Source: JAIRTY01 sp050257395 (GTDB lineage Bacteria; Actinomycetota; Actinomycetes; Streptosporangiales; Streptosporangiaceae). Taken from it: 42,938 nt of DNA. Below the pieces are notes generated by a model. The model saw only the letters and a list, made by a program, of their open reading frames with translations, searched no databases and had not been told where the DNA came from. Position 1 is the stretch's first letter, and each line of letters opens with the position of its first letter. Below, piece by piece: positions 10,284-17,941 of the stretch. The DNA lies in assembly GCA_050257395.1 (NCBI GenBank), contig JBLMWU010000119.1, forward strand, positions 1-42,938. Direction: 5' to 3'. A program made the translations under genes and the position numbers.

Positions 10284-11573
10284 ATGACGTGGTTGGCTCA
10301 CAGACACAGAGCGCTTGCTGGAGTCGCGGCTGCCGCGGCCGTCGGGCTGGCCGCTGCCGGATGCGGAGGCAGCAGCACCGGCGCGGGCACCGGCTCGCAG
10401 GTGCCCGCCAGCGCCTCGCAGACCATCGTGTTCGCGACCCAGGGGCTGGGCGGGGAAGGCACCGCCACCAAGGCGGCGGTGGCGGCGTTCGAGAAGGCGA
10501 ACCCGAAGATCAAAGTCCAGATACTGTCGCTGTCGCCAGTATCGGACGTGGCGCTGCAGCAGCTGCAGCAGCGCTTCATCTCCGGCTCCAGCACCCCGGA
10601 CGTGATCACCACCGACGTGGTCTGGCCGGCCACGTTCGCCCGGCCCGGCTGGATCCAGGACCTGTCCAAGTTCCACCCGAACAGCGCGGCGTTCTTCCCC
10701 GGCCAGGTGGCGTCCGGCACCTACAAGGGCAAGCTGTACGCCATCCCGTGGTTCATCAACGCCGAGGGCGTGTACTACCGGACCGACCTCGTCAAGACAC
10801 CGCCCACCTCTGTCTCGCAGCTGGTCAGCGACGCCAAGTCGGCCATGGCGCACGACCCGAAGCTGAAGGAAGGGCTCGCGTTCGAGGGTGACAAGTACGA
10901 GGGCGCGGTGACCGCGTTCCAGAGCTTCGGCGGCCAGCTGTCGAACGCGACGCTGTCGAACATCAACACCCCGGCCAACGTGGCCGCGCTGAACTTCATG
11001 CGCAACGCGATCAGCACCTACAAGATCGCCCCGTCCGCGGTGGCGACCTGGGAGGAGGCCAACGTGCAGGCGGCCTGGCTGTCCGGCCAGACCCCGTTCG
11101 CGCTGAACTGGCCCTACATCTTCCAGCTGTCGGAGGCCCACGGCTCGGCGGTCGCGGGCAAGACCGGCTGGGTGCCGTTCCCGAACGCCTCCGGCGGCGC
11201 GCCGCAGGCCTCACTCGGCGGCAGCGACCTGGCGATCAACGCCAAGAGCACCCACCAGGCCGCGGCGTGGAAGTTCATCCAGTACCTGACCAGCGACTCT
11301 GCGCAGATCACGCGGGCCATCAGCGCCGGCGACCCGCCGTCGGTCAAGTCGGCGTACAACGCCACCCTGCTGTCCAAGGCGCCGTACTACAAGCAGGAGG
11401 AGGCGGTCTTCAAGGTCGCGACGCCGCGGCCGGTCAGTCCCGTCTACACGCAGATCTCCGCGCAGCTGCAGACGATGATCTCCTCGGTTCTCAGCGGCCA
11501 GCAGACGGCCGCCGCGGCACTGGGGGCCACCGCGCCGACGGTGAAGCAGCTGCAGGCGACCGCGGGCGGGTGA
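10284..11573 (+). CDS. Extracellular sugar-binding lipoprotein 2 (ABC importer, SBP family 1)
   Basis: The protein has 429 residues. A lipobox (VGLAAAGC) places the lipidated Cys at 27. The order of motifs matches its upstream neighbour (TPDVITTDVVWPATFARPGW, YAIPWFINAEGVYYRTDLV, FALNWPYIFQLSEA, GGSDLAINAKSTHQAAAWKFI), so the two look like diverged tandem paralogues. AAAGGAGG lies just ahead of the ATG. Gene 1 stops 37 bp upstream and the first permease starts 4 bp after this stop, so all are one operon. This copy is closer to the usual binding-protein pattern and is the likelier main receptor. Confidence 0.93.
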   Translation: MTWLAHRHRALAGVAAAAAVGLAAAGCGGSSTGAGTGSQVPASASQTIVFATQGLGGEGTATKAAVAAFEKANPKIKVQILSLSPVSDVALQQLQQRFISGSSTPDVITTDVVWPATFARPGWIQDLSKFHPNSAAFFPGQVASGTYKGKLYAIPWFINAEGVYYRTDLVKTPPTSVSQLVSDAKSAMAHDPKLKEGLAFEGDKYEGAVTAFQSFGGQLSNATLSNINTPANVAALNFMRNAISTYKIAPSAVATWEEANVQAAWLSGQTPFALNWPYIFQLSEAHGSAVAGKTGWVPFPNASGGAPQASLGGSDLAINAKSTHQAAAWKFIQYLTSDSAQITRAISAGDPPSVKSAYNATLLSKAPYYKQEEAVFKVATPRPVSPVYTQISAQLQTMISSVLSGQQTAAAALGATAPTVKQLQATAGG

Positions 11574-11577
11574 GAGC

Positions 11578-12540
11578 GTGAGCGCTCGCCAGGAAACCCA
11601 GGTGGGGGCCGCCCCGGTGGCGGCCCCCACCGTGGGGCCGCGGCGCGGCCCCCGCGGCAGCATGCTCTCCCAGGAGCGGCGTTTCGGCTACGCGCTGGTC
11701 GCGCCCGCGGTGATCGTGCTGCTCGCGATCACCGCCTACCCGCTGATCTACAACGTGTGGAACTCGCTGCACCATGACGTTGTCACCAGCGGCGTGCCCG
11801 CCACCTGGGCCGGGCTGGCCAACTACAAGGAGATCTTCACCGACAACCTGTTCGTGCCGTCGCTGATCCGCACCATCGGCTTCACGGTCGTGTCGGTGGC
11901 GATCGAGACCGTGATCGGGCTGGGCCTGGCGCTCGCGCTCAACCGCACCTTCCGCGGGCGCGGCCTGGTCCGGGCCGCGGTGTTCATTCCCTGGGCCGTG
12001 CCCACGGTGGTGTCTGCCCAGCTGTGGAAGAACATGTTCGATCCGCAGTACGGCTTCGTGAACTACGTCCTCACCGCGCTGCACCTGCCGCTCGGCCACA
12101 CCACCTGGCTGGGTGAGACCTGGACCGCGTGGGGTGCGATCCTGGTCGCGGATGCCTGGCGGAACACCCCGTTCATGGCGATCGTGCTGCTGGCCGGGCT
12201 GCAGGTGATCCCGGGCGACATCTATGAGGCGGCCCGGATCGACGGCGCCAGCGCCTGGCAGACGTTCCGCAGGCTGACGCTGCCGCTGATCAAGCCCGCG
12301 CTCATGGTGGCGCTGATCTTCCGGACGCTGCAGTCGTTCCTGATCTTCGACGTGGTCTACAACATGACCGCGGGCGGCCCCGGGAACTCCACCAGCGTCC
12401 TGTCCTACTTGAACTACCAGGCGTTCCTGGTCAACTTCGACTTCGGCTACGGCGGCGCCATCTCGGTTGCGCTGGTGGTGTTCGCGCTGCTCATCGCGGC
12501 CGCCTATGTCCGGGTGTTCCGTATCGACCAGGCGCTGTGA
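11578..12540 (+). CDS. Sugar ABC importer permease, MalF/UgpA type
   Basis: This inner-membrane protein has 320 residues and six predicted helices, beginning with GYALVAPAVIVLLAITAYPLIYNVW. The EAA coupling motif is clear (YEAARIDGASAWQTFRRLTLPLIKP) and would dock on the ATPase. The last segment is FDFGYGGAISVALVVFALLIAAAYV. The GTG at 11578 follows the binding-protein stop by 4 bp. It forms a heterodimer with the next gene product. No ATPase gene follows, so an ATPase encoded elsewhere must power it; the MsiK-like gene at 3951 is the nearest candidate. Confidence 0.95.
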   Translation: MSARQETQVGAAPVAAPTVGPRRGPRGSMLSQERRFGYALVAPAVIVLLAITAYPLIYNVWNSLHHDVVTSGVPATWAGLANYKEIFTDNLFVPSLIRTIGFTVVSVAIETVIGLGLALALNRTFRGRGLVRAAVFIPWAVPTVVSAQLWKNMFDPQYGFVNYVLTALHLPLGHTTWLGETWTAWGAILVADAWRNTPFMAIVLLAGLQVIPGDIYEAARIDGASAWQTFRRLTLPLIKPALMVALIFRTLQSFLIFDVVYNMTAGGPGNSTSVLSYLNYQAFLVNFDFGYGGAISVALVVFALLIAAAYVRVFRIDQAL

Positions 12541-12550
12541 GGAGGGCCAG

Positions 12551-13453
12551 ATGAGCGTCGCCAACGCCACCGCCCGGCCCCGGGCCAGCGCGGGCAGCCG
12601 CCGCGTCACCCCGGCCAAGGCGGCGTCCAGGACCGGGTTCTACCTGCTCATTGCCTTGTTCGTGCTCGCCAGCCTGTTCCCGTTCTACTGGATCATCATC
12701 ACCTCGCTGAAGACCAACGCCGACTTCAGCCAGGGCACCACCAGCCTGCTGCCCAGCCACATCTCCTGGGGCAGCTACTCCTTCGACCTGACCCAGACCT
12801 CGGCGACCGGGCTCAACTTCGGCCGCTCCCTGCTCAACAGCGCGATCGTGGCGCTGTCGGCCACCGCGCTGAGCGTTGTCCTCAGCACGCTGGCGGGTTA
12901 CGGCCTGTCCCGCACCCGGATCTGGGGCAAGACACCCATTCTCGGGTTCATCCTGCTCGCCAGCTTCTTCCCGGTGATCGCGATGGCGGGGCCGCTGTTC
13001 CTCGCCTACCGGCACCTCGGCCTGCTCAACAACTACCTGGCGCTGATCATCACCTACATGGTGTACACGCTGCCGATCGCCACCTGGTTCCTCGCCAACT
13101 TCTTCACCCAGATCCCCCACCAGCTGGAGGAAGCCGCCGTCGTGGACGGGGCCAGCCGACTGCAGGCCCTGCGCCGGGTCATCCTCCCGGTGGCGGTGCC
13201 GGGGATCTTCACGGTCGCGATCCTGTCCTTCATCTTCGCCTGGAACGACTTCATCTTCGCGCTGTCGTTCATGGAGACCCCGGACATGTACACCGCGCCT
13301 TACGCCATCGTGGGGCTCGGCCATACGCAGTATCAGGTCTTCTACAACCGCATCGACGCCGCGGTGGTGCTGATCACCCTGCCGGTGGCGCTGCTGGTGA
13401 TCTTCGCCCAGCGGCGGATCATCTCCGGCCTGACCGCTGGGGCACTCAAGTAG
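12551..13453 (+). CDS. Sugar ABC importer permease, MalG/UgpE type
   Basis: This second permease subunit has 300 residues and six helices (first: FYLLIALFVLASLFPFYWIIITSLK). The EAA loop reads LEEAAVVDGASRLQALRRVILPVAVPG. The C-terminal FAQRRIISGLTAGALK is the classic MalG-type end, which contacts the ATPase. GAGGAGGG overlaps the stop of the previous gene and stands just ahead of the ATG at 12551, so the permeases are translated together. It is the last gene of the operon, and a strong hairpin follows. Confidence 0.95.
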   Translation: MSVANATARPRASAGSRRVTPAKAASRTGFYLLIALFVLASLFPFYWIIITSLKTNADFSQGTTSLLPSHISWGSYSFDLTQTSATGLNFGRSLLNSAIVALSATALSVVLSTLAGYGLSRTRIWGKTPILGFILLASFFPVIAMAGPLFLAYRHLGLLNNYLALIITYMVYTLPIATWFLANFFTQIPHQLEEAAVVDGASRLQALRRVILPVAVPGIFTVAILSFIFAWNDFIFALSFMETPDMYTAPYAIVGLGHTQYQVFYNRIDAAVVLITLPVALLVIFAQRRIISGLTAGALK

Positions 13454-13475
13454 GCGGGCGGGCGGCAAGCGCCGC

Positions 13476-13506
13476 AGGACCCGGGCCGCGGGGGGGCCCG
13501 GGTCCT
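13476..13506 (+). terminator. Hairpin terminator of the sugar importer operon
   Basis: AGGACCCGGGCC (13476-13487) pairs perfectly with GGCCCGGGTCCT (13495-13506) across a 7-base G-rich loop. No U-tract follows, as is common in GC-rich actinomycetes. It lies 22 bp past the permease stop and could also serve the convergent acyl-CoA dehydrogenase gene. Confidence 0.75.
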
Positions 13507-13554
13507 CGGTTATGCAGACGGCGACGGCCGGGGGATTCGCTGCGCCGCGGTTGC

Positions 13555-14694
13555 TCAGCCCTGGGCGAGCGAGCGGCCGATGACCATGCGCTGGATCTGG
13601 TTGGTGCCCTCGACGATCTGGAGGACCTTGGCCTCGCGCAGGTACCGCTCGGCCGGGAAGTCCTCCACGTACCCGTAACCGCCGAGCACCTGCACGGCGT
13701 CCGTGGCCACCCGCATCGCAGTGTCGCTCGCGAACAGCTTGGCCATGGCGGCCTGCTGCCCGAACGGCTCCCCCGCGTCCTTGCGCCGCGCCGCCGACCG
13801 GTACAGCGCCCGGGCCGCCTCCACCGCGGTGGCCATGTCGGCGAGCAGGAAGGCCAGGCCCTCGAACTCGGCGATGGGCCTGCCGAACTGCCGCCGCTCG
13901 CGGGCGTAGCCGACCGCGCAGTCCAGGGCCGCCTGGGCCAGGCCGGTCGCGCAGGCGGCGATGCCGAGCCGGCCGGTGTCGAGGGCCGCCAGCGCGATCC
14001 GGAAGCCCTGCCCTTCCTCGCCCACCAGCTGATCAGCGGGCACCGGGGCGTTGTCGAAGATCATCTGGGCGGTGGCGGAGGCCCGCATGCCCATCTTGTG
14101 CTCGGGCGCGGCCGCGGACACGCCGGGGGTGCCCGCGGGCACGTGCAGGCAGCTGATGCCCCGCGACCGGCCCGGCTCCCCCGAGGTGCGGGCGAACACG
14201 CTGTAGAAGTCGGCCTGCCCGCCGTGGGTGATCCAGGCCTTGACCCCGGTGAGCCGGTAGGCGTCCCCGTCCCGCTCCGCCCGGGTGGTCAGGGCGGCGG
14301 CGTCGGACCCGCTGTGCGGCTCGGACAGGCAGTACGCGCCCAGCAGGCCGCCGCCGAGCAGTCCGGGCAGCCACCGCTGGCGCTGCCCTTCCGTGCCCGC
14401 GGTCGCGATCGGGAAGCAGGCCAGGGTGTGCACGCTCACCCCCAGGCCCACGGCCAGCCAGGCCCGCGACAGCTCCTCGACGACCTGCAGGTACACCTCG
14501 TATGGCTGGCCGCCACCGCCCCAGGCCTCCGGGTACGGCAGCCCCAGCAGGCCGGCCTCGCCCAGCACCCGGAACGCCCCGCGCGGGAACGCGCTGGCCC
14601 GCTCGGCGTCCGCCACCGCCGGGCGCAGTTCCGCGTCCGCCAGCTCCCGGGTGAGCGCCAGCAGGTCCCGGGTCAGCTCTGCCTGTTCAGTCAT
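13555..14694 (-). CDS. Acyl-CoA dehydrogenase family flavoprotein
   Basis: The protein has 379 residues, the normal length for this FAD enzyme, which desaturates acyl-CoA at C2-C3. Signatures are GAYCLSEPHSGSDAAALTTRA (first family pattern), AWITHGGQADFYSVFAR, the middle YARERRQFGRPIAEFEGLAFLLADM and QVLGGYGYVEDFPAERYLREAKVLQIVEGTNQIQR near the C-terminus. That last segment includes the Glu of the EGTNQIQR motif, the usual catalytic base of short and medium chain members. The ATG at 14694 lies one base after the stop of the M24 peptidase gene, so the pair is an operon. The exact acyl substrate cannot be assigned. Confidence 0.93.
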   Translation of the reverse strand: MTEQAELTRDLLALTRELADAELRPAVADAERASAFPRGAFRVLGEAGLLGLPYPEAWGGGGQPYEVYLQVVEELSRAWLAVGLGVSVHTLACFPIATAGTEGQRQRWLPGLLGGGLLGAYCLSEPHSGSDAAALTTRAERDGDAYRLTGVKAWITHGGQADFYSVFARTSGEPGRSRGISCLHVPAGTPGVSAAAPEHKMGMRASATAQMIFDNAPVPADQLVGEEGQGFRIALAALDTGRLGIAACATGLAQAALDCAVGYARERRQFGRPIAEFEGLAFLLADMATAVEAARALYRSAARRKDAGEPFGQQAAMAKLFASDTAMRVATDAVQVLGGYGYVEDFPAERYLREAKVLQIVEGTNQIQRMVIGRSLAQG

Positions 14695-14695
14695 G

Positions 14696-15877
14696 TCAGG
14701 CGGGGACGGCGATCAGCTCGCGGGTGACGTTGTTGAGCCGCTCGGCACCGTCCTCCGTGCAGACCACGATGTCCTCGATCCGGGCGCCGTGCGGGCCCGG
14801 GTAGATGCCGGGCTCCACGGAGAAGGCCATGCCCGGCGCCAGGGGCAGTTCGTTCCCGCTCACGATGTAGGGGTCCTCGTGCGTCTCCAGCCCGATGCCG
14901 TGGCCGGTGCGGTGGATGAAGTGCTCCCCGTAGCCCGCCGCGGCGATCGGGTTGCGGGCGGCCGCGTCCACCGCCTCCGCGCTGGTGCCCGGCCGGACCG
15001 CGGCGCACGCGGCGTCCTGGGCGTCCTTGAGCACCTGGTAGTACCGGGCGAACTCGGCCGGCGGCGTGCCCACCGCGTAGGTGCGGGTGCAGTCGGAGCA
15101 GTAGCCGCTCGGCATGGTGCCGCCGATGTCCACCACCACGGCGTCGCCGGGCTGGAGCACCCGGCTGGACGGCTCGTGGTGCGGGCTGGCGGCGTTCGGC
15201 CCGGAGGCCACGATCGCGAAGTCCGCCTGCGCGTGCTCGGTGAGGATGGCGGCGCGGATGTCCGCCGCGACCTCCTGCTCGGTCCGGCCGGGCACCAGCC
15301 AGCCGGGCACCTGCTCGTGCACCCGGTCGATCGCGGCGCCGGCCGCCCGCAGCGCGGCCACCTCCGCGGGTGACTTGCGGATGCGCAGCCCGCTCAGCAC
15401 ACGGCTGGCCAGCTGCTGGGGCACCCCTGGCAGCGCGTCGCGCAGCCGCAGCACCATCATCGCCCACATCCGGTCTGCCAGCCCGACCGGAAGGCCGCCC
15501 GTCAGCGCGAGGCGGCCGGCCAGCAGCGCATAAGGGTCGTCCGTCTCGTCCCAGGCGAGGATCTCCAGCCCCAGCCCGCCCGCCGGGGACGCCTGCGCCG
15601 CTGGCTGCTCCAGCCGGGGTACCACAAGGAACGGGTCGCCTGCGGCGGGCACCGCCAGGCAGGTGAGCCGCTCGAGCTGCTTGGCGTCGTAGCCGATCAG
15701 GTAGCGCAGATCGGGCCCGGGCGTCAGCAGCAGCGCCGCCAGGCCGGCCCGCCGGGTGGCCTCGGCGGCCAGCCCGAGCCGGGTCGCCGGATATAGGTCG
15801 TCCTGAACGGGGCTGACCGGTAGTGTTGACTCCGGCACTGCACCGGTGTGCGCAGTGCTCCCCTGCCCGCCCGCCAT
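14696..15877 (-). CDS. M24-family metallopeptidase (Xaa-Pro aminopeptidase/dipeptidase type)
   Basis: A creatinase-like N-terminal domain is followed by the pita-bread peptidase domain. The metal ligands are visible in order: Asp in VVVDIGGTM, Asp in YCSDCTRTY, His in FIHRTGHGIGLETHE, Glu in FSVEPGIY and Glu in ARIEDIVV. It probably removes N-terminal residues next to proline or cuts Xaa-Pro dipeptides in the cytoplasm. I chose the ATG at 15877 (393 residues) because GGAGG sits five bases upstream. An in-frame ATG at 15913 adds 12 residues but lacks a ribosome site. It is co-transcribed with the acyl-CoA dehydrogenase; the functional link is unclear. Confidence 0.92.
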   Translation of the reverse strand: MAGGQGSTAHTGAVPESTLPVSPVQDDLYPATRLGLAAEATRRAGLAALLLTPGPDLRYLIGYDAKQLERLTCLAVPAAGDPFLVVPRLEQPAAQASPAGGLGLEILAWDETDDPYALLAGRLALTGGLPVGLADRMWAMMVLRLRDALPGVPQQLASRVLSGLRIRKSPAEVAALRAAGAAIDRVHEQVPGWLVPGRTEQEVAADIRAAILTEHAQADFAIVASGPNAASPHHEPSSRVLQPGDAVVVDIGGTMPSGYCSDCTRTYAVGTPPAEFARYYQVLKDAQDAACAAVRPGTSAEAVDAAARNPIAAAGYGEHFIHRTGHGIGLETHEDPYIVSGNELPLAPGMAFSVEPGIYPGPHGARIEDIVVCTEDGAERLNNVTRELIAVPA

Positions 15878-15997
15878 CATGGCCTCCAGCACATATTTCA
15901 GACCGAGTCCCATCTAATCACGGGCGCTGCTTGTGCCCCATCTAGACAACGGTGCCGCCCATGCCTCACGCTGGGTGTACCTAGGGTCACTGACCTG

Positions 15998-16897
15998 ATG
16001 CGGATGGCCATGACTTCAGAGACCGTCTCCGCGCAGCCCGTGGGCGGCGCTGGTGCCGTGCCTGCAGTCCCTGCCCCGAGCCAGCCGGTTGGCCGTACGA
16101 TCGGCAGCGTGGAGGTGTCGGGGGGCCGGGGGACGCGCATCCGCGTCGCCCCGGGCTCTGCCGACCACGCCAAGCTGGCGGCTGCGCTGGCCCAGGAGCG
16201 CCACGTCACCCTCGAGCTGCAGGCGGCCATCCTGCCGCTGCACGACGAGCCGTTCGACCTGCCGGGGCTGCGGGCCGTGGTCCGTTATCTGCCCGCGTCG
16301 CGGGACAGCCGGGTGGGCGGCGACTGGTACACCGCGGCCGAGCTCCCGGACGGGCAGGTCCTGATCGCCATCGGCGACGTCGGCGGGCACGGCCTCGCGG
16401 CAGCGGCCGGCATGGCGCGGCTGCGTGGCGCGCTCGCCGGGCTCGCCATCACCGGCGCACCCCCGCAGCGGCTCGTCGGCTGGCTGAACGACCTGGTGCA
16501 CCACGTGGAGGACGAGCACACCGCCTCCGTGGTGGTCGGCTACTTCGATCCCGTCCACCGGGTGCTGACCTGGTCGCAGGCGGGGCACCCGCCGCCGGTG
16601 CTGATCCGCGGCGAGGTTGCCACCGCGCTGGACCCGCCGCCGGGAATCCTGCTGGGCGCCGGCCGGAGCGGGTACGGCACCGCGTCGCTGGCCCTGCACG
16701 AGGGCGACGTGCTGCTGCTCTACAGCGACGGTCTGGTCGAGCGGCGGGACCGCCCGCTGGACGAGGGGCTGGCCGTCCTCACCGAGGCTGCCGCCGGGAT
16801 CACCGACCCCGAGCACGTCATCGCCTCGGTGCTGGACGCGCTCGGGTCAACCGACCCGGAAGACGACACCTGCCTGGTCGCCCTGCAGGTGAAGTAG
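15998..16897 (+). CDS. SpoIIE/RsbU-type PP2C serine phosphatase
   Basis: The protein has about 299 residues: a short N-terminal extension, then a single SpoIIE phosphatase domain. The metal-binding motifs are VGGDWYTAAELPDGQ, IGDVGGHGLAAA, LLYSDGLVERRD and the terminal EDDTCLVALQV. In this family such enzymes dephosphorylate anti-anti-sigma factors in partner-switching cascades. No GAF, PAS or HAMP sensor is attached and no anti-sigma gene is nearby, so the signal is unknown. The first motif has Thr where many members have a second Asp (GGDWYD). The ATG at 15998, 16004 or 16010 could be the start; none has a good ribosome site. Confidence 0.88.
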   Translation: MRMAMTSETVSAQPVGGAGAVPAVPAPSQPVGRTIGSVEVSGGRGTRIRVAPGSADHAKLAAALAQERHVTLELQAAILPLHDEPFDLPGLRAVVRYLPASRDSRVGGDWYTAAELPDGQVLIAIGDVGGHGLAAAAGMARLRGALAGLAITGAPPQRLVGWLNDLVHHVEDEHTASVVVGYFDPVHRVLTWSQAGHPPPVLIRGEVATALDPPPGILLGAGRSGYGTASLALHEGDVLLLYSDGLVERRDRPLDEGLAVLTEAAAGITDPEHVIASVLDALGSTDPEDDTCLVALQVK

Positions 16898-16921
16898 CGG
16901 GCACAGGTGAAGTAGCGGGCA
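16886..16921. repeat. 18-bp tandem duplication spanning a stop codon
   Basis: CAGGTGAAGTAGCGGGCA occurs twice head to tail (16886-16903 and 16904-16921). The first copy encodes the final Gln-Val-Lys and the TAG stop of the phosphatase; the second repeats the same end just outside the gene. It looks like a recent slippage event. Confidence 0.9.
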
Positions 16922-16934
16922 GCGGAGCCTGCGG

Positions 16935-17840
16935 TCAGTCCCCGGCGAGCGCCTGCACCACGCGGCCGAGCGACCCGCCGAGCCCCCACCGTTCACCCAG
17001 CGCGGCCAGCCGGTCCGGGTCGGGCGGGCTCACCGGCAGCGTGCCGTCCACCGCGGGCACCGGGGCGTCGGGGGCCACCCGCACAACCGCGGGCGCGGCG
17101 GACAGGTAGCCGCGGTCCGCCGCGACTTTCCGCCGGCTGCCGCCCGGGAAGCCGCCGTGCCCCTGGTCGATCGCCTCGATGATCGCGTCCACCGTGCCGA
17201 ACGTGCGGATCAGCTCGGCGGCGGTCTTGTCGCCGACGCCCGCCACCCCGGGCAGGCCGTCGCTCGGGTCGCCGCGCAGGACCGCGTAGTCGCCGTAGGC
17301 GCGGCCCGGGATCTGGTACCGGGCGGTCACCGCGGCCTCGTCCACGATGTCCAGCTTGGTGAGGCCGCGGGCGGTGTAGATCACCCGGACCGGCTTGCCG
17401 TCGTCCACCAGCTGGAACAGGTCACGGTCGCCGGTCGCGATCTCGACCGGCCCGTCCGCGCGGGCGGTCAGGGTGCCGATCACGTCGTCCGCCTCGTAGC
17501 CGGCGGCGGCCGCGGTGGCGACGCCGAGCGCGGCCAGCACCTCCTCGATGACGGGGATCTGGGCGACGAGCGCGTCCGGGACCTCCTCGCTGCCGTCCGG
17601 CCTGGCCCGGTGCGCCTTGTAGGACGGGATGGCCGCCACCCGGAACGCCGGCCGCCACTCCGCGTCCAGGCAGGCGACGAGCTGCCCGGGGTGGCGGGCG
17701 CGGACCAGCCGGGTGATGGTGTCGAGGAAGCCGCGGATCGCGTTGACGGGCGTGCCGTCCGGCGCGGTCAGCGTGTCCGGCACGCCGTAGAAGGCGCGGA
17801 AGTACAGCGACGCGGAGTCGAGCAGCAGCAACGGGCCCAC
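16935..17840 (-). CDS. 5'-3' exonuclease (PolA N-terminal-like, FEN family)
   Basis: This stand-alone nuclease of 301 residues matches the 5'-nuclease domain of DNA polymerase I. Acidic metal sites are visible in LLLLDSASLYFRAFYG, ACLDAEWRPAFR, AGYEADDVIGTLT and ATGDRDLFQLVDD. The helix-3-turn-helix DNA-binding motif is LRGDPSDGLPGVAGVGDKTAAELI. The start is the GTG at 17840. No polymerase domain follows, as in the separate exonucleases that many actinomycetes carry beside polA. It probably removes RNA primers or flaps. It is convergent with the phosphatase and divergent from the transporter. Confidence 0.93.
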   Translation of the reverse strand: MGPLLLLDSASLYFRAFYGVPDTLTAPDGTPVNAIRGFLDTITRLVRARHPGQLVACLDAEWRPAFRVAAIPSYKAHRARPDGSEEVPDALVAQIPVIEEVLAALGVATAAAAGYEADDVIGTLTARADGPVEIATGDRDLFQLVDDGKPVRVIYTARGLTKLDIVDEAAVTARYQIPGRAYGDYAVLRGDPSDGLPGVAGVGDKTAAELIRTFGTVDAIIEAIDQGHGGFPGGSRRKVAADRGYLSAAPAVVRVAPDAPVPAVDGTLPVSPPDPDRLAALGERWGLGGSLGRVVQALAGD

Positions 17841-17941
17841 CCGGTCATCCTGCCAGCACCGGCCGCGGTCCCGTCTGATTTGATGCGATCGGCAGCGGCG
17901 GCCCGGCCCGGGGAGGACCTGTTCTGGTAACGGCGTGCACC

